From Cryptomeria japonica (Eukaryota; Streptophyta; Pinopsida; Cupressales; Cupressaceae), in assembly GCF_030272615.1 (NCBI RefSeq), contig NC_081409.1, positions 654,754,468 through 654,814,467 on the forward strand: a stretch of DNA of 60,000 nucleotides. The letters are read 5' to 3'. The position numbers and the translations under genes are program-made. The notes below the pieces were generated by a model. That model made no database searches. It had not been told where the DNA came from and saw only the letters and a list, made by a program, of their open reading frames with translations. Within the stretch, counting starts at the first letter, position 1. Each line of letters opens with the position of its first letter. Below, piece by piece: positions 45,222-57,369 of this stretch.

Positions 45222-48200
45222 TGAGTCCTCATAAATTTCCACCTTTAACTCCACATAATTATGCATCATGAAAAATAAAAGTATGAAGCAAATTAATGGA
45301 AAAAGGTCTCACACATTACATAGATGGAACAATAGTAGCACCACCTGATCCTAAGGCTGATCCTAATGCTTAGTTAGAATGACTCACTAAGAATTGCATG
45401 GCTCTTGGAACTTTGAGCAAGTATGTATTTGATGACCTCATCTCTTCATATTGAGAAGTGTACTACAATCAAAGATGCTTGGGATATGTTTCAGAAATTG
45501 TATGGTCAAGTTGATGAAATCAGAGGTTACAAGATTGACAATGAGCTCACCAACTTGGATCCCAAGAGTTTTGATACAATCCAAGATTATGTCACCAAAG
45601 AAAATGAGCTAAGAGAAAATCTTAAGGATTGTGGAATTGACAAAAAAGATGCTCAGTTGATATTCAACTTGTTGGACAAGCTTGCACCAGAATATGCAAC
45701 ATTTGTGTCTAGCTTCCAAACTCATCGTTTGATAGTGGGGAGTTCCTATGTTACGCCTTCATTTGATTCTTTCACATAAATGTTGATATTGGAACAATAT
45801 AAGTTGTTGAACATGGGGCTTTTCAAGTCTTCAAAGTCCAAGGCTTTGGTGGCTAATCAAGGGAATCAAGGAAGTCAAGGCAAAGATTCCAACAAGAAGA
45901 AGAAGCAATCTAAGTCTAAGACACAATAGGAAAAAGGACAATCATCCTCTCCATCACAAGGTGATTTTTAATCCTCTTCCAAGAAGGGGACACCACCTGA
46001 AGGATAAACCAACTTGCGCATATTGCAAGAAGTATGGTCATGATGAGCATCAATGCCACACAAAGAAAGTTGATGAGTTAACTAATCTTCTTGAGAAAAA
46101 CAACATTAACTTGCCATCTGCCTACACAAAGAAGGATTCATTTCCTTCCTCTTCCTCACATTCAAAGGAAAAATGGGAAGCATTTGTGGCTACAACAGGC
46201 TCTTCACAATAGTGGACACTTGACTCGGGTGCCTCATATCACATGGGTTCTACAAAGGAGCAGTTTTCTTCATTGGAGCCATCTAAGGTACCTCACATTT
46301 ACATAGGTGATGATACACAAGTCCAAGTTGAAGGGAAAGGTTTAGTTGACATGGATGATGGAATATTTGAAAATGTTCTCTATGTTCGTAACTTGTCTAC
46401 CAACCTTCTCTCTATCTACCAAATCACTCACTATGGGAATGGGAAAAAGCTTGAGTTTACACCAGATTCAGTTATGGTAAAGGAACTTGATGACGATGCC
46501 TTGGTTGCAGTGGGACAAGTCAATGACAACTCAAGGCTTTATTCATTCTCCCACTTTGTGCCAATTTTTCCTTCTAGGGCCTTGCTTACTCATTCAAATT
46601 CAGAAAGTAAGCTATGTCAAGTGGTTTGATAACCTCAACTACTGCTATCTTTAGCAGCTCAACACTAAAGACATGGTCATAGGTCTACCTCGAATCAATT
46701 TTTTAGAGGGTGTATGTTCAAGTTGCTCCATGGGTAAGCATCCCGAGGAGAAGTTTGATAAGGGGAAAGCTTGGAGAGCTTTGGAAGTTCTTCAACTTGT
46801 TCACAACAATGTAGCAGGTCCATTTCCAGCACCTTCATTTAGCAAGGCCTGCTATGTCCTCACCTTCATTGGTGACTACTCCCACTTCACTTGGGTCTAC
46901 TTTCTCATTCATAAAAGTGAAGTATTTGATAGATTTCAGGACTTCAAGACTCATGCGGAGAAGTAATCTAGGAAAGTGGTCAAGATTCTTCATACAGATA
47001 ATGGAAGGGAATATGTGAACAAAAGACTTGAGGATTTTTGTACATTTGAGAGGATTTATCTTCAACATTCTGTTGCATACACTCCACAGCAAAATGGACT
47101 TGTAGAGCGCAAGAATAGAACTCTCAAAGAAATGGCTAGCTGTATGATTCATGCACGATCTCTTGATCTTGCCTTTTGGGTAGAGGCTATTAGTTGTGCC
47201 ACACACATCCAGAATCAGGTTCTTCACAAAGCTTTGCAAAGTATTACTCCTTTCGAGGCTTGGGCTGGTAGGAAACCAATTGTGAGACATTTTAGAGTCT
47301 TTAGGTGTCCAACTTGGGCTTGCATACCTCCATAGAAATGCAAGGCATTGGAACCACAAAGTCGGCCTTGTATATTTGTTGGATATCCTAAGGGTGTTAA
47401 GGCATACAGATTGATGGATCCTGAGACACATGAGGTGTTCATTGAGAGGAGTGTTCACTTTGAGGAAAGCTCTCCTATCTTAGCCTCTCTACCTCCTCCA
47501 CCTTCCTCCATTATGGATAGTGATGCTAGTGATTCAGATGATGAGACTCCTTCAACTTCGACTCACAGGGTTACACCTTCGCAAGGTCCACTTGTAGTTG
47601 AGGAGCCTCATTCTCCACCTCCCCCTAGACCTCATTGGGCTCGATAGACACTTGAGTCCATAGGTTCTCTTGTTGGGGATCCTTAAGATACACGGAGGAC
47701 TCGATCACAACATCAGGATCTACCATATGCATTCATTGCTACTGCTTCCGATCCACAGTCATTTTGGGAAGCATCAGGAGTTCCTGAGTGGGACCAAGCT
47801 ATGGAGGAAGAGTATAGTTCCTTGATGAGGAACAACACATGGGATTTAGTGCATCTCCCTAAGGGGAGAAAGATGGTTCGATGTAAGTGGATCTATCAGA
47901 CCAAGTTTGCAGCGGATGGTAGTGTGGATAAGTATAAGGCTCAGCTTGTTGCGAAAGGTTTTTCTTAGGTTCCAGGTGTTGACTATACTGAGACCTTTGC
48001 GCCCATAGCCAAGATGAACTCCATTTGCTTGACACTTGCTATTGTTGTAGCTCATGGTTGGGTTGTACATTAGATGGATGTGAAGAGTGCTTTTCTTCAT
48101 GGTGATCTTGATGAGGAGATTTATATGGAGTAGCCACAGGGTTTCATCCAGGATACTTCCTTGGTTTGCAGACTAAGGAAATATCACTATAGCCTTAAGC

Positions 48201-49248
48201 AGGCCCATAGGGCTTGGTATGCCAAGATGGATTCCTTTCTTCTCTCAGCAAGGTTCACCAAGTGTCATTCCGATTTGAATGTCTACATTTTGTGATAGGA
48301 TGACTCTCACTTGATACTTGTGCTCTATGTTGATGATTTGATCATTACAGGGAGTACCGCATCCATAATGACCAGGGTCAAATCTGCTTTGCATGACAGA
48401 TTTGCTATGACTGACTTGGGTCTTTTGCACTACTTTCTTGGGATAGAGATTTCACAGTCACCTTCTGGGATTACACTATCACAGCCCAAGTATGCTCTTG
48501 ATCTACTTGCACACTTTCATATGGCTGATTGTAAGCTTGCACCGACTCCCTTTCATGCTTGAGGCTCATTGTTCTTCTCCACCAGTTGATGCCACTTTGT
48601 ATCGTCAGCTTGTGGGTAGTCTCATCTACTTGACCCATACATGCCTTGATATTTCATTTGTAGTTGGCATGGTTTCCTACATCATGCAGAAACCACATGA
48701 GCTTCATTGGAAAGCCGCCAAATGCATCCTTCATTACATCTAGGGTACACATCATTATTGGATTCACTATGTAGCAGGCACAAGACTTCGCTTGGTTGGT
48801 TACACAGACTCCAATTGGCCTGGTGATCTTGATGGTCGTAAGTCTACTTCAGGTTATAGTTTTCACCTTGGTTTAGGCCCCATTTGTTGGTAGAGAAAGA
48901 AGCAACATGCTATTGCTCTCTCTTCCACTAAGGCTGAGTATCAAGGCGTTGTTAATGCAGTGACTAAGACCATTTGGCTTCAGCAAATTATCGTAGAGTT
49001 TGGGTTCACCACTCCATGGCCAATAGTTCTACATTGCAACAATCAGAGTGCTATTTCTATCTTGAAGAACCCAGTCTAGCACCAGTGGACCAAACACATC
49101 GAGATTCATATGCACTATATTGGAGAGCTGATTTAGGAGTAGGTCATTGATTTGCAGTATTGTCCTACAACGAAGCAGGTTGCAGACATAGTCACCAAAC
49201 CTTTCACTGAGAGTAAGTTCTAGCAGTTGCAAGCTCTCTTGTGGGTGT
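45222..49248 (+). pseudogene. Copia B gag-pol, heavily interrupted
   Basis: Starts at ATG 45222 (MSPHKFPPLTPHNYAS). Gag continues in 45423-45779 (TTIKDAWDMFQKLYGQ). Zinc knuckle CAYCKKYGHDEHQC (about 46014). Protease LDSGASYHM (about 46216). Integrase 46690-47200: the first catalytic Asp is Asn (VHNNVAGPFP), while TDNGREY and VERKN remain. RT about 47800-48560 with MDVKSAFLHGDL and YVDDLIITG. RNase H 48780-49200 with TDSNWPGD and STKAEY, but CNNQSA where Asp is usual. There are many in-frame stops, mostly TAG (for example 46210-46212, 47968-47970, 48072-48074, 48133-48135, 49134-49136, 49140-49142), and a frameshift near 45450 and others. Closely related in sequence to copia A. No active product is possible. 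Confidence 0.92.
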
Positions 49249-49530
49249 GGGATGTGTCATTATGGGGGGTCAGCTGACTTCTCCTTCCTCTCTTATGGGG
49301 GGAGTTTTTCCTCTTTGAGGTTTCGTCCTTCTTCTTTGAGAGTCTTTTGTACTTTCATCTCTCTTTTGGGGGGGAGTTTTTTTCCACTAGGTTTTCTCCC
49401 TTTCTCCATTTGTGAGAGATTGCATTGCATAGTTTTGCTTGCATTTGCATGTTGTACATGGGTACCTATCATGGCCTAGTAGCTGGGACCCATCTTGCAT
49501 TGTTGACTTGAGTCTTCATTCCCCTAAGTT

Positions 49531-49545
49531 GCACTTAAGGGGGGG
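49531..49545 (+). other. Polypurine tract of copia B
   Basis: CTTAAGGGGGGG directly before the 3' LTR start TGTTGG. Confidence 0.88.
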
Positions 49546-49995
49546 TGTTGGTGTAAATGAATATTCATTATGGATATTATTAGACTTTACTTAAGTTAAC
49601 TTAGGATAATGCATCTCTTCGTAGTTTGGATTTGAGACACTTAGGGAAGTGTGCACATAGGGATGGAGCTTGTAGGAGAAATTCCACCTTTTGTGGACTT
49701 GTTTTGTTGTTACACTCCACATTCGATGGGTCATCCACCTCTTGTGGAATATTATATTATTTATCCTACCTACCCCTAGTATTTCTTACCTACCCTTGTT
49801 TCTCATTGACCCACATGTCATGATTGTGTGCTCGTACATCCATATGGCCTTGCCTATATAAGCAAGCCTATATTAATTATATTGAAGAATCTAGATGATC
49901 ATTTGCATATTGATGATAATACAGTTTGTTCTTGTCATTCTTTTGTCTCTATTTTATAATTTTCATTGTGCCCTTGATCTTGGCAAAATCTCACA
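49546..49995 (+). repeat. 3' LTR of copia B
   Basis: 450 bp, starts TGTTGGTGTAAATGAAT, ends AATCTCACA, followed by GACCA. Confidence 0.93.
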
Positions 49996-50000
49996 GACCA
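49996..50000. repeat. Target-site duplication GACCA (right) of copia B
   Basis: Second copy of the 5-bp target duplication. Confidence 0.92.
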
Positions 50001-50200
50001 AGATGAAGTCCAAACCAAAACATCATGAAATCCATACATATTTACATAGCAGTCCACAGTCTACCTCGCTTCATAGATGCCCAAATTGATATTCATTCAC
50101 ATCATTTTAGATACAACATAACCACAGAACCCTGCAATTATAATACCCCACATACTAACTTTTTATCATTATGAAAACAACTGCATAACCATATGCAATA

Positions 50201-53200
50201 TTATCTTATACCCATGTCCTCCAAAATTATTTTTCTAAGGATTGGAAAAGAATCAAGATCACAATTCGGACCCATCATATTAAGTTCCACCTTGGAACTT
50301 CCCATATTTTCCAAATGATCTGCAACTCGCTTTTCTTCTCTATACAAATGTGAAATAGTAAAGTTTACAAATGTATCAATTAGTGCCCATGCTTGTTCAA
50401 GAAAATATATTATCTGCCAATTGTCAATATTTCTCTTTATGCAAGAATTGATAATAATAGTTGAGTCACCTTCAATGTGAATATAAGAGATGTTCAATTT
50501 TTTAACTAGTACAATGCCTTCAAGAAAAGCATATGCCTCTACGTAGTTGTTAGTACCCAGTGGAATGGAAACAAGTTTCAAAGAAAAACACACCTTGTGT
50601 GATCCCTTATACATACTCCTACTCCTGCATCACTCGGGTTCCCTTTAGAGGAGCCATCAAAATTCAATTTAAAATGTGTCGAATTTGGAGGACACCATTT
50701 CACTTTGTTTCTATCAATTTTACTAATTCTCACTCTCAGAAAGCAAGGTGAATGGGAATAGAGATGCCCTTCCAACAATTAATAACTTGACCATCCCAAG
50801 AAGTAAATTCCCTATTTGGATTGAACTGATTTGAAACATGAGCATTAACCAGTTTTGATACTGATTTTTCAATGTAATTGAAAACATCAAAAAGAGGAGA
50901 TGTCTGCTTTCTAAAAATATGCTTATTTCTTTCCCACCAAAGTGACCATACTACTATGGATGGGATCACTTTCAAAATGCATGCAAAAAGAGAGGATGAG
51001 TATAAGACTGGACAAGACTAGAACAAATCATATACATTATTTGGAAGAGGGATTCTAAAGGAAATTTTAGCAAGCACAAACATCCAACAACAATGAACAA
51101 AATCACATTGGAGGAGGAGATGATTTAACGTTTCATTATGCTCACCAAAAAGTACACAAGAAAATGGAGGTGCAATATTCAATTTATCAAGTCTCTCACT
51201 GGTAAGTATTCTCTTGTGTAGAGAAAACCAAGAAAACATCCCTGCCTTGGGAAGAATACTATTGTTCCAACATAATTTATTAGCTCTTTGTGAATAGGAT
51301 TGAACCTACATCTGATGAATTACCTTATACCCTTTCTTGATAGTGTATTTTTCATTCTTCACAGGGCACCATATCAATTTTTCCAAACCATTAGAGATAA
51401 AAATAATGAGGTTCTTGAGAATCAAATAAAATTTTACCTTTTGAGCCAGGGAGATTGGGAGCTAAGCTAGATTCTTCCAAATGACACGATTTGAAGGCTT
51501 CTCAAGATCATCTATGTAATCATAAAGGTAAGATCCCCATTGAGTAATAAATATAGGGATCACATCTACTAGAGATTCCTCAAGATTAAGAGGGGGAGAC
51601 CACTCCATGAATCATGCCAGAAGTTAACATCTTTTCCATTATGTACATGCCAAGATAAATATCTATTAATCACATTCCTAGAAGCCATCATGAAGTTCCA
51701 AACTGTAGACCCTGATGGAGGATCAAGGATAGTAAAAATACATGATGGGGTAGGAGTATCTAAATACTTTTCTTTCATAATTTGATACCACAGAGCATGT
51801 GGTTTTACATAAATATTCCAAACCAATTTTCTCCCAAAGGCCTTATTCCTTTTTGAAAGACCGTGTAGACCAACCTTGCCCGTAGATTTACTTGGAGTCA
51901 TTTTTTTGATAGACACAAGCGAGATATTTTTATCTTCTGAAAGATTACCTTTCCAAATAAAATTTTAAATAATTTTCTCGATATGGGAAACAATAGATTT
52001 CAAGGCTTGAAGGATGAAAATGTAGTAGTTTGGGATTGTAGCCAAAAAAATTTTGACAAGAAGGATTCTTCCTTAAAGAGATAACCATCTAGCTTTCCAC
52101 ACAAAAGTTCTTTTTTTTAATTTGTCAAGTACAAAATTCCAAAAAGAAGGTTTCCTTGCTCCCATAAAGAAAGGGATGCCCAAGTACAAAGATGAAAGAG
52201 AATCCACTGGAAATCCCAATGTTTGGATAACGTTGTTAGACACCATTTCAGAAGTATTAAATATGAATAATTTAGATCTCAAAGCACCAATTTTCTACCC
52301 AGATCTGGAAGTATATATGTCCAAAATTTTCTTAACATACCTTGTTTCTTGAATATTGGAACAACCAAATAAAAGTGTATCATCTCCAAATAAAGTGTGG
52401 GTGATTAAAATTGAAGTATTAGGGATGCATACCCCCTTCCAAAGACCTATAGTTAGTTGTGTTATTGACCAATTTGTTAAAATATTCTACCATGATAATG
52501 AAGAGAAAAGGTGATAGTGGGTTACCTTGTCAAACTCCTTGAATGGCTGAAAAAAAAATAGAAGGATTACCATTAATAATAACTAAGAAATGTGCACCAA
52601 AGAGACAACTTTTGATCTATTTGCACCACTTATCAGAAAAGCCAAACTTTATAAGCACTCTCAAAAGAAAAGACCAACATACTTTATCATATGCTTTCAA
52701 CATGTCTAATTTATCTATGAAAGAAGGGGAGTGTGAAGAGTTAATTGAGTGCAAATCTTTATGGCCACAAGCATACCTTCTGATGTTTCCCTACCAGGAA
52801 CAAAACCTCCTTGTTGAGGAGATATTACTTTAGGTATCAAGGATTATAACTGGAGATAAATAACTTTTGTGAAGATCTTGTAAATTGTATTACACAAGGA
52901 GATAGGCCTAAACTCTGCAAAAGATTGAGGGTTGTTGGATTTGGGAATAAGAGAAATATGGACTAAATTGAAGTTCTTGAGAATAAAAGCTTTTTGTCTT
53001 GATTCCTCCAAAGCCATTAAAAGATAAAAACTTAAAATGTCCCAACACTTTTGAAAGAAAAGCATGGTGAAACCGTCAGGACCTAGAGACTTGTTAGGAA
53101 CCATCGAAACTACCACCTCTTGAAGTTCAGCAAGAGAGAAAGGTTGCATCAGATAATCATTATCACACTGTGAAATCAGATAAGGGATGGAATATAGCAA

Positions 53201-54474
53201 TACATCAACACTGGACTCCTTAGGAACAAAAGGAGGAGAAGGAGCAAGAATATTTTTAAAGAAGAGTTCACCCTCTTCCCTAATTTCTTGTTCATTAGTT
53301 AATTTTATCCCCAAAGAAGAGGCATTTATAGAAAAGATAGTAGATGTAGCTTGCTTAATCTTTGCAGATGCGTGAAAGATCTTAGTATTTTTATCCCCAT
53401 CTTTTAGCCATAGCTCCCTTGATTTTTGTCTCCAATACTCCTCCTCTCTAGAGAACAATTCTTCCTAGTATCTTTCTAAATGCTTCTGCCTTGAGAAGGT
53501 TCCAGGATTAATCCCATTAGAAAAAATAAGTTCGTTGATGTCCTTTAATTCCTTCTCTACATTTTATTTCTTTGCAAAGATGTTTTTGAATACTTCCCTA
53601 TTCCAGACTTTGATATTTGCATTTACAAACTGCATTTTCATATAAAGTTGAAACATTTTGTTCCCCCTACAGAATGGGGCACTTACCCACCATTGACTAA
53701 GCAGAGCATGAAAGTGTGGGTGCCAAAACCACATTCTTTCAAATTTAAAAGAAGGTATATGATGAGAAGCTTCATGTTTATCCAAGCATAATGAGATAAG
53801 AAAATGGTCAGATATAGAGAACGATAGAATATTAGAGCTGAAAGTATATTTCTGAAGGATCCATTCATATGAAGTGAAAAACCCGTCCAATCTGCTTGCT
53901 ATTTGAAGGGAAGTTCTCTAGTTTGTCCATGTAAATTGACCATTATAAGGTGAAATGTCAGAAAGGGCGTTACCAGAGACAAAAGATCTAAAGTCATCAA
54001 TCACCTTAGAAGCAGTAGGGTTGCCTCCCTGTTTCTCATCTTGAGACAAAATGGCATTAAAATCACCTCCTAAGGTGATTTTCTAAACTCCCTGTTGATG
54101 GATCTGATAAGATAAGGTATTCCAAAGTGCATGTTTCTCATGAGGAGCTGTTGGACCATAAATATTAAAAAGAAGAAAGGATAAATTAAAATTTTAATAA
54201 GAATAAGATGCCAATTTGTCCCTTGGTTCAAGGTTTTTGCTTTGATTGTCCTGGGATTCTACAATGTTAGAATACCACCAGAAGCCCCTACTGTAGGAAC
54301 ATGTATAAAATCCCATAAAGTCCATTTTTTTAAAATCTTTTGAGAGGCTTCATTAGAAAGCTTTGTTTCTTGCAATAAAATGATGTTTGCTTGGGAGGAA
54401 TCTAGTTGTTGGTTGATCTATCCCCTTTTGTCAGAGGCATTCAAACCTCTGACATTCTAAGATATGATCCTCAT
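50201..54474 (-). pseudogene. LINE-2 ORF2: endonuclease, RT, RNase H (broken)
   Basis: Starts at ATG 54472-54474 (MRIIS, then a stop, then NVRGL), an APE-type endonuclease with LLQETKLS; the later endonuclease part is at 53890-53564 (SISDHFLISL). RT starts near 53458 with EEYWRQKSRELWLKDGD, NKSLGPDGFTMLFFQ and LIPKSNNPQSFAEFRPIS. Decayed later blocks follow at 52282-52073 (LYLGIPFF). The zf-RVT area is near 51239-51018 (HNETLNHLLLQCDF). RNase H is at 50720-50250 with FDGSSKGNPSDAGVG, GTNNYVEAYAFLEG and IEGDSTIIIN. Several frameshifts and stops separate the pieces. The RT core between 52844 and 52300 is only partly readable. Different family member from LINE-1. Confidence 0.9.
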
Positions 54475-56290
54475 TGCACCTGAGAAGAACAACATGTTAT
54501 TCTCGGTCTTGAGTGGGGTGAAAAATTGTCTACAATTGTAGACTGGATACCAGTTGTGATCTCTTCTTGGATTTTAAGAATCTTGGGCTTCCAACCTCTT
54601 TTTTTAGGTGTTTTAGATAACAAAGGAGATGGAGAGAGAGGGATAGCATCAACAGAAGGGACATCCTGAATTTTTGGGAATTCCTCGAAAGAAATTTCAT
54701 CAATCAAGTTCAATGCAATAGAGATAAGGATATCATGTACCATTAATTCAATATTTGGAGCATTCGATGAGGATCCAGTAGTGGGAAGATTGTGATCAAC
54801 CACATGGAAAGGTTGGAAATTAAACATCAAGCTATGAATCAGATTATCCTTTGCATTATGTGAAATAGAGATTTCCTAGAATTGAGAATCTGAGGGTCCC
54901 ACGGAAGTTAAACTCAAAAAGGAAGAAGTGAACTTCCTAAAGAGAGAGGAAGAAAATATGTTCTTGTACAACCAATCAAATAAGATTGGAGAGCAGTGGA
55001 TCTTAAAAAATATTTTCTTATATCTACCCACAAATGTTTACAAAGAACATGAACCAAAGATAACAACCCAATATTGAGGAGAATTTTTCCAATTGGAGGA
55101 CCTTGTTCTTTTTTCTTTTGGAAGTAAAACATCTATCATACAACCCAAAAAGAATTGAGAAGGAATTAGAGAAAGAGGAGGATCTGCCTGAAACTAAACA
55201 CCCTGGAAAGGTCTTGCAGTATTATCAACATTATTCAAAGGTACATGACTCTCTGATAAGTCAGCTACACTTTCTGTCCCACTTGGTGTAGAAGAAGGAG
55301 ATGCAACAGATTGATAAAAGGAGCATTTATGGAAACCAGTCATAAAATCCTTGCAAACCCTAACTGCATCAATACCCCATCCTAGACACTATGAATTATA
55401 ATGGCTCAATTTATCTATATGGTTGTCAACATCTCTGGTACCCTGTATGCAAATGTCTTGATTCCATTTACCTATGGAGGAAGTCATTAAAATAGACTTG
55501 GGAAGTGGCTTTGTGAGGTTTAACAATAGGCATACCCTGACGGTTAAATGGGCAAGTTCATATGGGATAAGGTCATGCTTGATAAAAATTCCCATTTGAT
55601 TAGCCAAAATTTCCACAATATCTGGATCACGATACTCAAGTGGGAGCCCCAGGAGAGTAATCAAAAAAGGCATGAAAAGGGGGGAACTGAATCTAGACTA
55701 AAATTTGGAACCCACACCAAAGTGATAGTACCAACACCCTTACAAAACCACCCCTTATATCTATGAACACAATTTCTATGTTCTTTGGAATAAAAAATGG
55801 CAATAAAAAAGAGAGACTGCTTATCCATTATCCTTCAATCCCAACCAATTTTGTTTAGCCCAAAATGAAATTTGCATAAAGGAAATAGTAGAATGTAGTT
55901 TACCAATAAGGGCTATGGCGCATAACAGATCTATTTGAGGCTGAATAAGGTGGTCTGGCAAAATGATCTTATACACACCCTCCAATTTGCCTGATTCTCT
56001 AGTATTAGCAGCATTCTTGACCTTTGGCAAGACTGGAACCTGACTACCATCTTTAGCTGTATCATTTGAGAGTTTCCCACTACCTTCTACATCTGAATTT
56101 TGTGCTAGTGAATCAAGAAGAGATGTACAAGGGGTTTTCTTTCTCTAGTTTTGTGTAACCTCTTTTGGCTTGAAGGGTGCTCCTTGGCGCAAGTTGTTTA
56201 TTGGAAGATTGTTTGGGGTTGAAAGAAATTTGGGGTTTATCAACTAGGTATTGTTTGGCCAGGTCAAATATGCTGGAATATTAACAGGAT
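54471..56290 (-). pseudogene. LINE-2 ORF1, DUF4283-type RNA-binding protein (broken)
   Basis: The N-terminal part near 56280-56030 leads into LEGVYKIILPDHLIQPQ and IALIGKLH, then, after frame changes, LITLLGLPLEYRDPDIVEI (about 55670) and IPYELAHLTVRVCL, a DUF4283-like fold of plant LINE ORF1 proteins. The C-terminal part (54830-54471) has KTPKKRGWKPKILK, a basic stretch. The last codons run into TGA at 54471-54473, overlapping the ORF2 ATG. Stops and frameshifts between 55389 and 54830 show decay. Confidence 0.75.
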
Positions 56291-57103
56291 TAGCCTACGA
56301 GTCGAATACAAAATAATGTGATAGCGGTGGTGTCCCCTCACAAATGTCAAAGGGGGGTTGTGGTGTTTGGTCTAGTTGACGTTCAAAATGATGTCGCAAA
56401 AATCTTCTCTCTCCCCTTACCTTGCAACCTACCTGGAAACCGCTGGAATCTACCAAAAGAACGCTTATCCTCTGATATAACGTTGTGTAGCTGCCATGAA
56501 GCTTGCCTAACTCCCATGAGTCGAGGGCCTAGAAAACTTGGTTGCATGGCTCACTGCATCACTTAGGGTTACTCAATTTCTCTAGATGTAGATAGCTGCT
56601 GTCGTCCACCCATTGTTTGGCCACTGTTTGGCTTGTTACCACTGCACCCACTCTGCAAATTCTAGTTGTGTCGATACTTATGGGACATGCACAATAACTA
56701 TTCAATGGAAAATTTTAAAGACAATTCTTCCAATGCAACATCCAGGTAGATGTTGTATGTTGAGTGTGGAAGCATTCATAGAATTTAAGGAAAAGTGCAA
56801 GATAGTTGTGAGTGGGAAGAAGATGAAGTAGGGGAAAACAAGAGATTAAGGAAAAGTGAGAGATCAGGCATGTATTAGGGTTCCATTACTGATTGATTGT
56901 TTGTGGATTTTCCTCCACCTGCAATGCAACACTGAGACCTTTTGAAGCTACATCTCCTTCTCACACCCACCTCGCCAACCTCGCTGCCTCTCGGTTGATG
57001 GTTGCAAAGCTGCTACCACCCACACTACAGCTCTTGTTGCTGACCCTACAGGTCTCACCGCCTTCCGACCTCTTGGTTTAGGGTCTAAGGTTGCATGCGA
57101 TGG
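56291..57103 (-). other. LINE-2 5' UTR
   Basis: About 0.8 kb, GC-richer than the surroundings and G-rich on the element's strand, without a continuing frame. It ends at the 17-bp duplication. Plant LINE 5' UTRs often carry the internal promoter; I cannot mark one here. Confidence 0.55.
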
Positions 57104-57120
57104 TTATCAGTAAATAGCTT
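57104..57120. repeat. Target-site duplication of LINE-2 (right)
   Basis: TTATCAGTAAATAGCTT, one mismatch from 43491-43507. Confidence 0.75.
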
Positions 57121-57369
57121 CTTATGGGGTAGCACCCTTTCTATTAATATTATTAAAAGTCACATATTTTGAATTTAGATCATAGGAGATATCCTCAAAA
57201 TTCTCCCCTATAAATTCCTACCATATCCAGTACTTACCTAACACCGTTAACATATCCATACACTATTCCTAATATATGATAAACAAATATTTACCCCATC
57301 CCCTAATATACAAAAGAATTGAGCTCTTCAATATTTGCATGCCACTCTAATTTTCACAGTGAAGTAATG

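Larger units (their letters stand above)
43761..49995 (+). mobile_element. Copia B: complete copia retrotransposon in the LINE-2 3' UTR
   Basis: A 6235-bp plus-strand element with two 450-bp LTRs, a primer-binding site, gag-pol in copia order, a polypurine tract and a GACCA target duplication. By eye the LTRs differ at about 24 of 450 sites, more than in copia A, so it is probably the older insertion. The flanks on both sides are LINE-2 3' UTR. Confidence 0.95.
43506..57103 (-). mobile_element. LINE-2: full-length plant LINE interrupted by copia B
   Basis: Minus-strand non-LTR element. The 3' end is marked by a T12 run (43506-43517, poly-A on the element's strand) and the 5' end by the far copy of the 17-bp duplication. 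Order on the minus strand: 5' UTR (57103-56290), ORF1 (about 56290-54471), ORF2 (54474-50201), 3' UTR split by copia B (50200-49996 and 43760-43518). Without copia B it measures about 7.4 kb. The ORF1-to-ORF2 junction is an ATGA overlap. Confidence 0.85.

Noticed and set aside
46835-47458. 207-codon frame antisense to the copia B integrase
   Set aside because: Mirror of a conserved coding region; the sense strand carries the clear integrase motifs.
49252-49479. 75-codon frame before the copia B polypurine tract
   Set aside because: Repeated 'ctcttttgggggg' phrases typical of the region upstream of the polypurine tract; no protein pattern.
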